Numbered from the stretch's first letter, positions 15,701 to 23,165 are shown. The stretch: 64,000 nt of DNA from Methylopila jiangsuensis (GCF_027922305.1 NZ_BSFK01000007.1:248001-312000), one strand, 5' to 3'. The notes: generated by a model not told the origin, from the letters alone. Made by a program: numbers and translations.

Positions 15701-17082
15701 TAGATGACGGTCTCAAGCTGCGCGTCGGACAGAAGACCGAGAATGATCCTCGGCAGATGCGGCCGGTAGTTGGGCTTCGGCGGGGCGACGCTCGCCATCG
15801 CCGCCGACTGGACGAGCTGGGTTGGATGAGGCTGGGCGCCGGGAATACGGATGACCTGAAGCGCGTATTCCTCATAGATGGCGTCGGTGATGTGGCCGCC
15901 CTCGGCCGGCTGCCAATCGACGATCTCATAGTCGAGCGGTGCGGCTTCCGGTTCGGTCTGCGGCGCCGGGCGGGCGGCTTTCGCCGTGGCGGCGATATAG
16001 CCGCGCACGGTGCGAGGCGTAGGCGCTGCGGCAACCGGAACAACGACTGAAGGATCGACAGGCTGACGCGCGGGCAGGCTCGCGCCGATCCAGACCATCA
16101 GTGTGGCGGCATCCGGTGCGGCGCCGGGAGAGGTCGGGAAGACTGCCGGATCGTCGGCGGGCAGCTTGTCGATGACGGTGATCCGGGTATCGATCGTCGT
16201 GCCATGCTTGGCATAGACAGAACCATCGACTGCGGCGGAGAAGACCACGCGACCGCGCTCCTGCAGCCGGACGAAGGCCGGGGTCCAGGCAGGATTATCG
16301 GGGGCGAAGCTCGCGCCGGTGATCGTCACCAGCCGCCCGCCGGGCGCAAGGCGCGCAAGCGCCGAAGCGACGTGGCGGAAGGCGGCATCGGCGACGCGGC
16401 CCTGGACATTCGCCAGCGCCGAGAACGGCGGGTTCATCAGCACCACGGACGGGACCAGGGCGGGATCGAGGTGATCGTCGATCTGCGCCGCGTCGAAACG
16501 CGCGACGGACAAGGCGGGAAAGAGGGAAGTAAGAAGACCGGCGCGCATCTCGGCCAGCTCGTTGAGGACGAGCGCGCCGCCAGCGATCTCGGCCAGGATG
16601 GCGAGCAGTCCGGTCCCGGCCGAGGGTTCCAGAACCCGGTCGGCGGGCGTGATGGCGGCCGCGGTCGCCGCTGCCAGCCCCAGCGGGATCGGGGTGGAGA
16701 ATTGCTGGAAGGTCTGCGCCTCCTCCGAGCGGCGTGTATGGGTCGGCAGCAGCCCGGCGATCCGCGTCAGCAGCGGCAGGCTATCGGCTGGCGAACCGGC
16801 TTTACGCAAAAGCGCCTTTCCGTACTTGCGCAGGAACAGGACGATCGCGGCCTCGCAGGCGTCATAGGCGGTTTTCCAGTCCCAGGCGCCAGCGGTATCG
16901 GACGCGCCGAAGGCGGTTTCCATCGCGCTGCGAAGCGTGGCGGCGTCGATGCGCTGGCCGCGCTCGAGGTGAGGCAGAAGAAGACCTGCCGCCGAAAAGA
17001 CGGACGTGGCGGCATGGCTGTCGGGGACAAGCGGAAGCGGCCCGGCGACCGATGCCGCCGCAGATGCGGAAATCATGTTCAT
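12736..17082 (-). CDS. Methyltransferase / strawberry-notch-family helicase fusion (1448 aa)
   Basis: A giant two-part protein. Residues ~125-330 are an N6-adenine-type methyltransferase with QQFSTP near 127, SAM motif VLEPSAGTGLLA at ~150-161 and catalytic NPPF at ~217-220. Residues ~430-1000 are an SF2 helicase of the strawberry-notch type: Walker A-like GDGTGVGKGR at ~503-512, DEAH box at ~612-615, and helicase-C signatures QVLVFSDAGGTGRSYHAE and QGLGRTHRTNQ. The C-terminal 350 residues are unassigned. Such proteins are common on alphaproteobacterial ICEs and large plasmids, and I infer a role in protecting incoming DNA from restriction. Start ATG at 17080-17082 with GAGG upstream; a second ATG is two codons later. 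Confidence 0.85.
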   Translation of the reverse strand: MNMISASAAASVAGPLPLVPDSHAATSVFSAAGLLLPHLERGQRIDAATLRSAMETAFGASDTAGAWDWKTAYDACEAAIVLFLRKYGKALLRKAGSPADSLPLLTRIAGLLPTHTRRSEEAQTFQQFSTPIPLGLAAATAAAITPADRVLEPSAGTGLLAILAEIAGGALVLNELAEMRAGLLTSLFPALSVARFDAAQIDDHLDPALVPSVVLMNPPFSALANVQGRVADAAFRHVASALARLAPGGRLVTITGASFAPDNPAWTPAFVRLQERGRVVFSAAVDGSVYAKHGTTIDTRITVIDKLPADDPAVFPTSPGAAPDAATLMVWIGASLPARQPVDPSVVVPVAAAPTPRTVRGYIAATAKAARPAPQTEPEAAPLDYEIVDWQPAEGGHITDAIYEEYALQVIRIPGAQPHPTQLVQSAAMASVAPPKPNYRPHLPRIILGLLSDAQLETVIYAGQAHADHLAGAWTVDETCDVVSAAAEDAKNAVRFRQGFFVGDGTGVGKGRESAAIILDNWMQGRRKAVWISKSDKLLEDAQRDWSALGMERLLVTPLSRFPQGKPVTLPEGILFTTYATLRSDDRGDRVSRVKQIVEWLGEDFDGVIIFDEAHSMQNAAGGKGERGDVAASQQGRAGLRLQHALPDARIVYVSATGATTVHNLAYAQRLGLWGGEDFPFATRAEFVEAIEGGGVAAMEVLARDMRALGLYTARSLSFAGVEYELVEHELTPEQTRIYDAYAGAFAIIHNNLDAAMEAANITGSTGTLNRQAKSAARSAFESAKQRFFGHLLTSMKTPTLLRSIAADLEAGHSAVIQIVSTGEALMERRLAELPTEEWNDVRVDITPREYVLDYLAHSFPVQLYEPFTDSEGNMSSRPVMRDGQPVESREAVARRDELIAKLASLPPVPGALDQLIQHFGTDTVAEVTGRSRRIIRKAGKGVTVDRLVVENRAASANLAETQAFMDDGKQVLVFSDAGGTGRSYHAELSARNTRLRVHYLLEAGWKADTAIQGLGRTHRTNQKQAPLFRPITTNVKAEKRFLSTIARRLDTLGAITRGQRQTGGQGLFRPEDNLESHYARDALRQLYLLLVRGKVEGCSLDRFESATGLKLMDSNGIKDDLPAITTFLNRLLALTIELQGVLFTAFEQLLTARIEGAIASGTYDAGLETLRAESFVVTDRQTIYTHPRTGAQTRLLTITERKRNHPVTLAEAIGNLDDPRAVLLVNERSGRAAVQVPTTSVMLDDGEIERRVRLIRPMEAHNIPVKTMPETHWVEADRDAFASAWNAEIAEVPEFSDSTLHMVTGLLLPIWKRLPNESTRVYRLQTDAGERIIGRRVSPAWVAHATATGVASITPEDAFTALMDGKTILDLAEGLQLRRVRVMGALRIELTGFTDTMRQRLTAYGLYHEIISWKLRFFVPVDAQGPVIIGKLFDRWPVERIGEREAA

Positions 17083-17205
17083 GGAGGAGACCTCGGGAGA
17101 GCAGGACAGGATTGACCCGCGCAGCGCTCTCTCTCGACCGCACAGGCTCAAACCCGTCCCGGCCTCCTCTGACTCTCGAAAGGTGGGCCGTGGCTGGCAT
17201 GCAAA

Positions 17206-17233
17206 AAGCGCCCTGCCGAATGGCAGGACGCTT
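17206..17233 (-). terminator. Rho-independent terminator after the 214-aa unknown gene
   Basis: On the minus strand AAGCGTCCTGCC pairs with GGCAGGGCGCTT (one mismatch) around an ATTC loop and is followed by TTT (17205-17203). It lies 8 bp past the stop at 17241 and separates the unknown-gene operon from the helicase gene. Confidence 0.75.
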
Positions 17234-17240
17234 GCCTGGT

Positions 17241-17885
17241 TCAGCCGAAGCGACGGCCCGTTGCCGTGAACGTGTATTCGTTGGCGGCGATGACCTCATC
17301 GACGGCCTCGTCCGTGGTGAGATATTCGTGTTCACGTTCGAGCTGCCGATAGAGCCAACGGGCCAGGTCGCGCAGCGCCTCGGCCACGGCGTCTTCCGCA
17401 TCGGCCGTCATATCCTGATAGGTTGGACTGTCGCGCTCGACCGAGATCGTCATGCAGTATTCGTGGTAGTAGTGACCGCGATGGCTCGCCTCGGCGCGAA
17501 GCTGGTAGAAATTACGCCGCTGGACCGCCTGAAGTGCATCGGCGATGCGGTGCAGTTCGGCGTCTTGCGGCGCGTGTTCCCTGATCCGGCGCGGGGCGTT
17601 TTTCCGGTAGGAATAGAAGGTCTCGAAGCAGGCGCCGTCGCCCTGGCTCCAGAACCCCCGAAACCAGATGCAGGGCTTCTGCCGGGAGCCGACGCCGTTG
17701 AGCCGCATGCTGCGGGTTTTCAGCCGAAGGCCGAGGATTTCCGCGATCTGTTGGAAATCCTCGTAAACGGCATCATACCAGTCGTAGTCGAAGCCGCCTT
17801 CGCGATACCAATCGCGGGCCTTCTCCTTGGCGGCGTCAGCAAGCTCGTCGAGCTGATAGACCGTGGTTTCGATGACCTTACTCAT
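17241..17885 (-). CDS. Conserved ICE protein of unknown function (214 aa)
   Basis: Begins MSKVIETTVYQLDELADAAKEKARDWYREGGFDYDWYDAVYEDFQQIAEILGL. A central CIWFRGFWSQGDGACFET motif resembles a GFWSQGDGA-type motif I know from phage and plasmid proteins of unknown function. Homologues have sometimes been labelled antitoxin of a stability system, but I see no support for that here. ATG at 17883-17885 overlaps the end of the upstream gene by 8 bp. It is the last gene of a five-gene unknown operon and is followed by a terminator. Confidence 0.8.
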   Translation of the reverse strand: MSKVIETTVYQLDELADAAKEKARDWYREGGFDYDWYDAVYEDFQQIAEILGLRLKTRSMRLNGVGSRQKPCIWFRGFWSQGDGACFETFYSYRKNAPRRIREHAPQDAELHRIADALQAVQRRNFYQLRAEASHRGHYYHEYCMTISVERDSPTYQDMTADAEDAVAEALRDLARWLYRQLEREHEYLTTDEAVDEVIAANEYTFTATGRRFG

Positions 17886-18294
17886 CTGAGCCGCCTCCAT
17901 CGAGAACCTGGGCGAGCCAGCCATCGGTGTAGGTCCATGCCACCGTCTCGCCGGTGGCGAGGTCGAGGACATGAGCGCCGCCGCCGAAACCGTCGAGGCG
18001 TGGCCGCGAGCAGGTGTTGGCGTATTGGAAGCCCCAGAGACCACTGAGGCGGAACTCGGTCGCGCAGATCTTCACGAACCGGAGCAGACGCTCGGGATCG
18101 CCTGTCTGGTCATCGCGCATCCAAAGCCGGGCACCCCCGTGCTCCGGCTGGATCGATAGGAGAAACCCCTCGGACGGCGGTTCGTCGGAAGCGCCTTCCT
18201 CCGAAAGCTTGTTGTAGAGGTCAAGCGCTCGGGCGGCATTATCGGGCGTGCCGACGTCAAGCAGGCACGAGAAATGGGTAAAGTAGTTGGCCAT
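17878..18294 (-). CDS. Conserved ICE protein of unknown function (138 aa)
   Basis: Starts MANYFTHFSCLLDVGTPDNAARALDLYNKLSEE and ends with ANTCSRPRLDGFGGGAHVLDLATGETVAWTYTDGWLAQVLDG. The sequence is acidic, soluble-looking, and suggests a compact alpha/beta fold. I recognise the type from alphaproteobacterial mobile elements but no function. The open frame extends upstream, but the ATG at 18292-18294 starts the conserved sequence, after a GGAGCC-like ribosome site. It overlaps the next gene by 8 bp. Confidence 0.78.
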   Translation of the reverse strand: MANYFTHFSCLLDVGTPDNAARALDLYNKLSEEGASDEPPSEGFLLSIQPEHGGARLWMRDDQTGDPERLLRFVKICATEFRLSGLWGFQYANTCSRPRLDGFGGGAHVLDLATGETVAWTYTDGWLAQVLDGGGSDE

Positions 18295-18316
18295 GTCAGG
18301 CTCCTGAAACGAGAAA

Positions 18317-18336
18317 GCCCGGCGCGATGGCCGGGC
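18317..18336 (-). terminator. Hairpin between unknown genes (attenuator or weak terminator)
   Basis: GCCCGGC (18317-18323) and GCCGGGC (18330-18336) form a 7-bp stem; on the minus strand it is followed by TTTC. It lies between the 64-aa and 138-aa genes and may reduce read-through. Confidence 0.4.
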
Positions 18337-18368
18337 GAGGTTCAAGGGATGGACGCGGTGCGGAAGCG

Positions 18369-18563
18369 TCAGAGGCGGAACTGCGCCACAAGCCGCTGGG
18401 CATCGGCATGGTGGCGCAGCATGTCGCGATAGAACCGCTTTCGCGCGCCCCGCAGTGCGGGATCGCGCCGGGCCGATAAAGCCAGCTTGCAGCGCGCGGC
18501 GCGGATTACGGCGCGCTGGCTGTCCCAGACCAGGATGTCGAGGCGCAGGTAGGTCGCATACAT
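18369..18563 (-). CDS. Small basic protein of unknown function (64 aa)
   Basis: MYATYLRLDILVWDSQRAVIRAARCKLALSARRDPALRGARKRFYRDMLRHHADAQRLVAQFRL: strongly basic and helical, with no recognised domain. ATG at 18561-18563 follows GGTGGTGG; a GTG three codons upstream is possible. It begins 9 bp after the stop of the 133-aa gene. Its Arg-rich composition could suit nucleic-acid binding, but this is not shown. Confidence 0.65.
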   Translation of the reverse strand: MYATYLRLDILVWDSQRAVIRAARCKLALSARRDPALRGARKRFYRDMLRHHADAQRLVAQFRL

Positions 18564-18572
18564 CGCCACCAC

Positions 18573-18974
18573 CTAGACGTTGATGCGTTCGCACAGAGCG
18601 TCGATACGAGTCGGATCGAGGCCGGTATGCGCGCCGTCATTGGTGACGATGTTTTCGAGCGCAGGTTCGAGATCGCCGCGCCCAAGGGCGAGCTGGAGGA
18701 GGCGCAGCCCCGCCAGCAAGGCGTCGCGCTCCTGGGCGGTGACGCCGATGTTCAGGAAGGCCTCTACGGCTTCACCGTCTTCGAGGAGGCGAACGCCGCT
18801 ATGCTCGTCGATCTCGTAATCGTCGAACTCCTGCACATAGCCGGTGGGGAGCCATGCGCCTTCGTAATGAACGCTCCGGACGAGACTTCGCGCCTCTTCG
18901 GGCGTGTCGGCCTCTAGGACGGTTTCGTAATAGACGAAGGCGTCGTGGCCTTTGCTGACGACGAATTTCGGCAT
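18573..18974 (-). CDS. Conserved ICE protein of unknown function (133 aa)
   Basis: Two parts are visible. The N-terminal part MPKFVVSKGHDAFVYYETVLEADTPEEARSLV has the pattern of a small beta-rich domain. The C-terminal part (ERDALLAGLRLLQLALGRGDLEPALENIVTNDGAHTGLDPTRIDALCERIN) ends in a TN.G.H..L....ID.LCERIN pattern that I recognise from short phage and plasmid proteins of unknown function. The product may therefore be a fusion. A hairpin at 18996-19019 precedes the gene. Confidence 0.75.
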   Translation of the reverse strand: MPKFVVSKGHDAFVYYETVLEADTPEEARSLVRSVHYEGAWLPTGYVQEFDDYEIDEHSGVRLLEDGEAVEAFLNIGVTAQERDALLAGLRLLQLALGRGDLEPALENIVTNDGAHTGLDPTRIDALCERINV

Positions 18975-18995
18975 GGGAAAACTCCATAGGTGAGA

Positions 18996-19019
18996 ACCCG
19001 GCGAAGCGAAGCGCCGGGT
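18996..19019 (-). terminator. Hairpin in the gap between the 185-aa and 133-aa unknown genes
   Basis: ACCCGGCG (18996-19003) pairs perfectly with CGCCGGGT (19012-19019). On the minus strand it is followed by TCTC, not a real U run, so it is more likely a processing or attenuation element than a full terminator. Confidence 0.35.
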
Positions 19020-19046
19020 CGGATGGGTGGAAATCGGGGGATGGGA

Positions 19047-19604
19047 TCAGGCGGCCTGTGGCAGCCGGAGCAGATCGGCGGCGGCCTCGCGCCAGAAGGG
19101 GTCGACCAGGCGTGCTTCGAGCAGGCCTGCTTGGTGGCGATGATTGCGGGCAGCACGCTGCTCGCCCCGGCCGGAGGCGGCGAAAGCCAGTCCGCGCAGG
19201 CGGCTGGCTTCGGTCACGATCCGGCGGGCCTCGCCGTCGCTGGCGACGGGCTGTTGCCAGAGAATGATCCCGGCGCGGATTTCGCCGGCCAGAACCAGAT
19301 TCTGATCGTTATCCTGGATGACGGCGAAGCGTGGATGAAAGCGCAGCGTCTTATCTTGTCTCACGCCAATGCCGCCGCGCCTGACCGAAACGGCCGCGAA
19401 GCTGGTGGCGTTCTCCAGCGACGGGCGGTCGCCGAGAAAGACGCTGCGGTCGAAGCTGTCGGCCTCGTCGGTACCGACATAGCGGGCCGTGCCGATGCAG
19501 GTGATGCGCAGCGGCAGCTTCGCGGCAAGGCGCAGCCGGGGCAGGATCTGATGCGCGAGGATGTCGCCGACCGGGGCGAAGGTGGTTTGAGGTGCAAGGG
19601 CCAT
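19047..19604 (-). CDS. Conserved ICE protein of unknown function (185 aa)
   Basis: Starts MALAPQTTFAPVGDILAHQILPRLRLAAKLPLRITCIGTARYVGTDEADSFDRSVFLGDRPSLENATSF and ends FWREAAADLLRLPQAA. No catalytic motif or membrane span is visible. The ATG at 19602-19604 was chosen because it lies 12-18 bp after the structured leader shared with parB and ardC and its GGAG ribosome site. That shared leader places it under the same control as partition and antirestriction genes and is the best clue to its role. Confidence 0.75.
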   Translation of the reverse strand: MALAPQTTFAPVGDILAHQILPRLRLAAKLPLRITCIGTARYVGTDEADSFDRSVFLGDRPSLENATSFAAVSVRRGGIGVRQDKTLRFHPRFAVIQDNDQNLVLAGEIRAGIILWQQPVASDGEARRIVTEASRLRGLAFAASGRGEQRAARNHRHQAGLLEARLVDPFWREAAADLLRLPQAA

Positions 19605-19619
19605 CGCAGGATGCTCCAG

Positions 19620-19687
19620 GACGGGCGCCGGGAGCTCTCTCTCCGGCAACCAACCCGTCACGGAAAACCCGTCCGCACTCTCACTCT
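19620..19687 (-). promoter_or_regulatory. Structured 5' leader RNA, copy upstream of the 185-aa unknown gene
   Basis: In the transcript GACGGG (19659-19654) pairs with CCCGTC (19625-19620), enclosing a second stem CCGGAG/CTCCCGG (19646-19641 with 19634-19628, one bulge). The upstream tail AGAGTGAGAGTG (19687-19676) is shared with the copies before parB and ardC. The Shine-Dalgarno GGAG follows the last stem immediately. Confidence 0.7.
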
Positions 19688-19799
19688 CCCTTGTCGGGGC
19701 ATGAGCCGGCGCCGCTGCCGGCGATGAGCGGTAGCGCAGCGCTGAAGGCCCGGACGCGATCTTGCGCTCCGAGCCGTCGGGGTGAGGCGCTGTCGCGCC

Positions 19800-19964
19800 T
19801 CAGCCGAATGGATCAAGTTCCAGCCTGACCATTTCTTCGTCGCCATCGAATTCGTCGGCGGGCATGGCGCCGTGAGTGCCGTCCCCGGCCTGGAAGACGA
19901 TGATCGAAACCATCAGCGTGGTGGCTAGGCTTGCGGCGAAGGCGGTGGCATTTGCATAGGACAT
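19800..19964 (-). CDS. Small single-span membrane protein of unknown function (54 aa)
   Basis: MSYANATAFAASLATTLMVSIIVFQAGDG has one hydrophobic segment (residues 8-25) followed by an acidic tail DEFDGDEEMVRLELDPFG. The ATG at 19962-19964 follows an AGGAGCC ribosome site. It is too short to classify. Its leader carries a GGGGGATGGTCCCCC hairpin (20004-19990) similar to the one before ssb. Confidence 0.55.
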   Translation of the reverse strand: MSYANATAFAASLATTLMVSIIVFQAGDGTHGAMPADEFDGDEEMVRLELDPFG

Positions 19965-20563
19965 GGTTCCGGCTCCTGTCTTGGGAGGCGGGGGACCATC
20001 CCCCGCGCGACAGGCGCCCGAAGTGTCTGACCGGCTCTGCAATCACCCTCGGGCGTTCGGACCTTTTCCGAATCCCCGAAGGCGGCACGCGCGCGTAAGC
20101 CGACCCCTTGCGGGTTGATTGACAAGGAGACGGATCGGACCAAGGTTTGCGAATGGAAGCGGGATGGTGTCCGGCATCAGACAGCAGCCGGATCATCAAT
20201 CTAGAGGGATGCCATTGCCCCGCACTTCCCGCCTAATGGTGAAGCGAAGATGTTTGAGGGTCTGAGCTGTCCGGGCACGAGCTTGGCCCGCTATGGCGTT
20301 GCATGGCGCCGAGGTCCACCGGTCGAATTGATGAGAATACTATGAGCGGCCGGTTGCGTCAGGATGGAATTCATACGCGCTCGAAGCTTTGATGCGGCCT
20401 CTTGTTGAGGTGAAACCATGAGCAGAAATGCACTTTTGCGGGCAACGATGAAGACGAACGAGAGCAGCCGATCATCCTGGCGTATGGCGATGGCGGTTAT
20501 CGGGGCGGCCTTCGGGGTTTGGACGAAGTCCGACACACCGAATCAACGAAGCGATCGACGCTC
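19965..20563. other. 599-bp region without a recognisable gene
   Basis: Besides the hairpin at 19990-20004 that belongs to the leader of the small membrane-protein gene, I see no convincing coding sequence. Short open frames here show no ribosome site or family resemblance. The region separates the minus-strand operon from the plus-strand gene at 20564 and presumably contains promoters for both. Confidence 0.35.
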
Positions 20564-20776
20564 ATGATGAGTGGCTATGTGACGGGTAAGTCCGCCAATG
20601 TCGGTGGAGAGCGACGGCGTTATACGGTCATTGAGAAGCCCGATGGGTGGTGCGTAAGCCTGAACGGGATGACAACAGGGGCGTTTCCGAACCGGGCCGC
20701 GGCTGCAACGGTGGCGAGGAGCCTCCAGCACCAAGCCGATAACCTCAATCACGTCTATGAGCGGAAATCCCACTGA
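20564..20776 (+). CDS. Small DUF2188-like protein (70 aa)
   Basis: MMSGYVTGKSANVGGERRRYTVIEKPDGWCVSLNGMTTGAFPNRAAAATVARSLQHQADN has the pattern of DUF2188-like proteins: short strands (YTVIEKPDGWCVSLNG) followed by a helix beginning with an aromatic/Asn-Arg turn. It is one of the few plus-strand genes in the element. Starts at ATG 20564 or 20567 with a weak ribosome site; a TTG at 20519 is less likely. Function unknown. Confidence 0.5.
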   Translation: MMSGYVTGKSANVGGERRRYTVIEKPDGWCVSLNGMTTGAFPNRAAAATVARSLQHQADNLNHVYERKSH

Positions 20777-20849
20777 GAGGGGAACCGGCTACCGCCATTT
20801 GACGGCCGGCTGGTAGATAAATGTCGGAGGTGGGAGTTCCCTGAAAATG

Positions 20850-20881
20850 AAAAAAGGCCCGACGACGGATCGCCGGGCCTT
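20850..20881 (-). terminator. Rho-independent terminator downstream of parB
   Basis: On the minus strand AAGGCCCG (20881-20874) pairs with CGGGCCTT (20861-20854) and runs into TTTTTT (20855-20850). It lies 55 bp after the parB stop. A second GC hairpin (about 20900-20925) lies between it and the stop. Confidence 0.8.
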
Positions 20882-20935
20882 GAAGCTGAAAATGAAGACG
20901 GCGGGGCGGCTTCGACCGCCCGCCGGGGTTTGGCG

Positions 20936-23083
20936 TCATTCCGCGGCGATCATCGCTGGCGCCTCGGCTTCCGGGTCTTCGGCGGTTTCCTCGTCCTCGT
21001 CCTCACAGGCAAGGAAGGCTGGGAGCGCAGTCTCGGCCTCGCCTTCCGAGGTATCGGATGTGGTCGGCTCGTCATGGTCGATCAGGCGCAGCGGCTCCGG
21101 TAGCCAGCCACTGTCGGCCAGCAGGCGTTCGGCCTCCTTGGCCATGTCGCCCTTCTTCAAGTGGTCGATGAGCTGGGCCGCGCGTTCGCCCGCGCCTTCG
21201 CGGACGGCCGCAAGAATGCGGGGCTTGGTGACGCGGCCGAGATAGTTCTCGACCGTGGGTCGGAAGCCGACGTCCACCATGTCGAGGCCGGTGGCGCGGG
21301 CCAGTCGATCGGCCTCTGCCATACGCCGGTCGAGGCCCGACTGCGACACGCCGCTGCCGCTGTAGGGATTCGGCCGTTCATAGAGGGCGTTGATCCCATA
21401 GCTGACGCAATGCGCGAGCAGCGCCATGCGGCTGGCGTCGTCGAGCACGGCGAGCCAGTCCCACAGCGCATCCTCATCGGCTGGTAGGTCAGCCTTCCAG
21501 TCCTCATGCCGCTGGATGACGGACTTGGCATAGGCCGTCTCGGCGAGATCCTTGCCCTGTTCGCGGAAGAAGACGTGATTGACGGACGCCTGCAGGCTGG
21601 CGCCGGAGGTGGCCGTCCGCTGGAAGGTGTCGCGCACGAGCTTGTGCAGCAAGGCGGTAAACGCGACCTGGGGATTGGCGCCCACGGCATCGCGGAGCGC
21701 CAGGGTGCGGTGCGCAGTCAGCTCGGTAACGAGCCGTTCGGGCAGCGGCTTGATGACGTCTTCCTCGTCGTCATCCTCCGGTTCGGCCGACTGGCCGCCG
21801 ATGGTGATGACGGCGCGCTGAACGGTGCCGGATGCCGCGACTTCGGTACCGGTGGCTTCGGCCTCGCCGTCGGGGTCCTCGACGCCGACCGGCGTCTCGT
21901 CCTCCGGGCGCACATAGCCGCGATCGACGACGGGCTCGCCATTGCGGTCGACGCTGATGAAGACGCCGCCACGCGCGATGTCGGCCGGATCGTAGATGAC
22001 CGGGCGCTTCTCGAAGGCTTCGAGCGCCGTCTCGATCTCGCCGAGACGCTGGTCGATCTCGTCCGGCAGCTCATCGGCTTCCGAGTATTCAGCCTCGATC
22101 CGTTCGTATTCCTCACGCAGGGCTTCTCGGGCCGCGCGCTCGTCATCGTTCAGATCGACGAGGGTGAAGTCGAGCGCCCGCAGCCCCTGATCGTAGCCAT
22201 AGGGCAGATCGGTATCGACGGTGATCCACTTCCAGCCCTCGGCGGCGATTTCCTCGGCGAGGGTCTTGAGCTTCTCCGCGACCAGGCGGTCGAGAAGCGC
22301 GGGGTCCTGAAGCCAGCCGCCTCTATCGGTCTGGAAGAGATCGCGCAGCACGCTGCCGCCCGCCTGCTCATAGGTTTCGATGCCGATGAACAGGGCGCGC
22401 TTGTCGGTGGCCGGCACCGTGGTTTCAGTGAGCAACTGGCGAATATACCAGGGTTGGCGATTGTGGGAGGTCTGGACCGTCTCCCAGACCTGCTCCTGGC
22501 GGGCATGGTCGGGATTGACGGTGAAGGCCATCAGCTCTTCGAGCTTCATGCCGTCCTCGGCATAGATGCCGAGGAGCGTGGGCGAGACAGAGGCCAGACG
22601 CAGGCGCTGCTTCACAACCTGCGCGGTCGTGAAGAAGGCGGCAGCGATCTCCTCCTCGCTCATGCCCTTGCGGCGCATGTCGTAGAAGGCCCGGAACTGA
22701 TCGAGAGGATGCAGCGGCACGCGCTGGGTGTTTTCGGCGAGGCTGTCGTCCTCGGCGAGAATCGACGTCGAGGGATCACGCACGACGCAGGGCACAGGCG
22801 CGGTCCTGGCGAGACGCTTCTGCTTCACGAGGATGGCGAGCGCCTGATAGCGGCGACCGCCGGCGGGAACTTCATACATGTCGGTCTCATCGCCCCTGGC
22901 GTCGAGGACCGGGCGGACATTGAGGCTCTGGAGGAGCGTGCCTCGGCGGGCGATGTCCTCGGCCAGTTCCTCGACCGAGACGCCGGCCTTGACACGTCGG
23001 ACGTTGGATTGGCTGAGCACGAGCTTGTTGAAGGGGATGTCGCGGGAAGGCGACAGGATGATTTTCTGGGCGGCAGTAGCCAT
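20936..23083 (-). CDS. Large ParB/Spo0J-family DNA-binding protein (715 aa)
   Basis: The N-terminus is a ParB/sulfiredoxin-like domain: SNVRRVKAGVSVEELAEDIARRGTLLQSLNVRPV, YEVPAGGRRYQAL, and LAENTQRVPLHPLDQFRAF (the ENxxR CTP/DNA-binding signature). An HTH with EEIAAAFFTTAQVVKQRLRLASVSP follows. The remaining ~500 residues are unlike chromosomal ParB, with a coiled acidic stretch (~330-370), a DxD/E-rich linker and an acidic C-terminus. Chromosomal ParB is about 300 aa, so this ICE form is more than double. No parA is adjacent, so it is probably not the partner of ParA at 4729; roles in nucleoprotein protection or gene control are possible. It has the shared structured leader. Confidence 0.88.
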   Translation of the reverse strand: MATAAQKIILSPSRDIPFNKLVLSQSNVRRVKAGVSVEELAEDIARRGTLLQSLNVRPVLDARGDETDMYEVPAGGRRYQALAILVKQKRLARTAPVPCVVRDPSTSILAEDDSLAENTQRVPLHPLDQFRAFYDMRRKGMSEEEIAAAFFTTAQVVKQRLRLASVSPTLLGIYAEDGMKLEELMAFTVNPDHARQEQVWETVQTSHNRQPWYIRQLLTETTVPATDKRALFIGIETYEQAGGSVLRDLFQTDRGGWLQDPALLDRLVAEKLKTLAEEIAAEGWKWITVDTDLPYGYDQGLRALDFTLVDLNDDERAAREALREEYERIEAEYSEADELPDEIDQRLGEIETALEAFEKRPVIYDPADIARGGVFISVDRNGEPVVDRGYVRPEDETPVGVEDPDGEAEATGTEVAASGTVQRAVITIGGQSAEPEDDDEEDVIKPLPERLVTELTAHRTLALRDAVGANPQVAFTALLHKLVRDTFQRTATSGASLQASVNHVFFREQGKDLAETAYAKSVIQRHEDWKADLPADEDALWDWLAVLDDASRMALLAHCVSYGINALYERPNPYSGSGVSQSGLDRRMAEADRLARATGLDMVDVGFRPTVENYLGRVTKPRILAAVREGAGERAAQLIDHLKKGDMAKEAERLLADSGWLPEPLRLIDHDEPTTSDTSEGEAETALPAFLACEDEDEETAEDPEAEAPAMIAAE

Positions 23084-23098
23084 CGTGGTAGTCTCCGC

Positions 23099-23165
23099 GA
23101 CGGGCGCCGAGAGCCTCTCTCTCGACCCGAACCCGTCACGAAAATCCCCACCTCCCTCTCACTCT
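23099..23165 (-). promoter_or_regulatory. Structured 5' leader RNA, parB copy
   Basis: In the transcript GACGGG (23137-23132) pairs with CCCGTC (23104-23099); inside, CGAGAG (23124-23119) pairs with CTCTCG (23113-23108). The AGAGTGAGAG tail is at 23165-23154 with one change. The loop stem differs in sequence from the ardC copy yet still pairs. CGGAGA (ribosome site) follows directly, 15 bp before the ATG. Confidence 0.72.

Noticed and set aside
17083-17175. Fourth full copy of the parB/ardC leader RNA
   Set aside because: It keeps the GACGGGTTTGAG and AGAGTCAGAGG segments but lacks the CCCGTC partner strand, so I did not annotate it as a functional copy.
20291-20536. 81-aa open frame on the minus strand
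   Set aside because: No ribosome site, no family resemblance and irregular composition; not supported as a gene.
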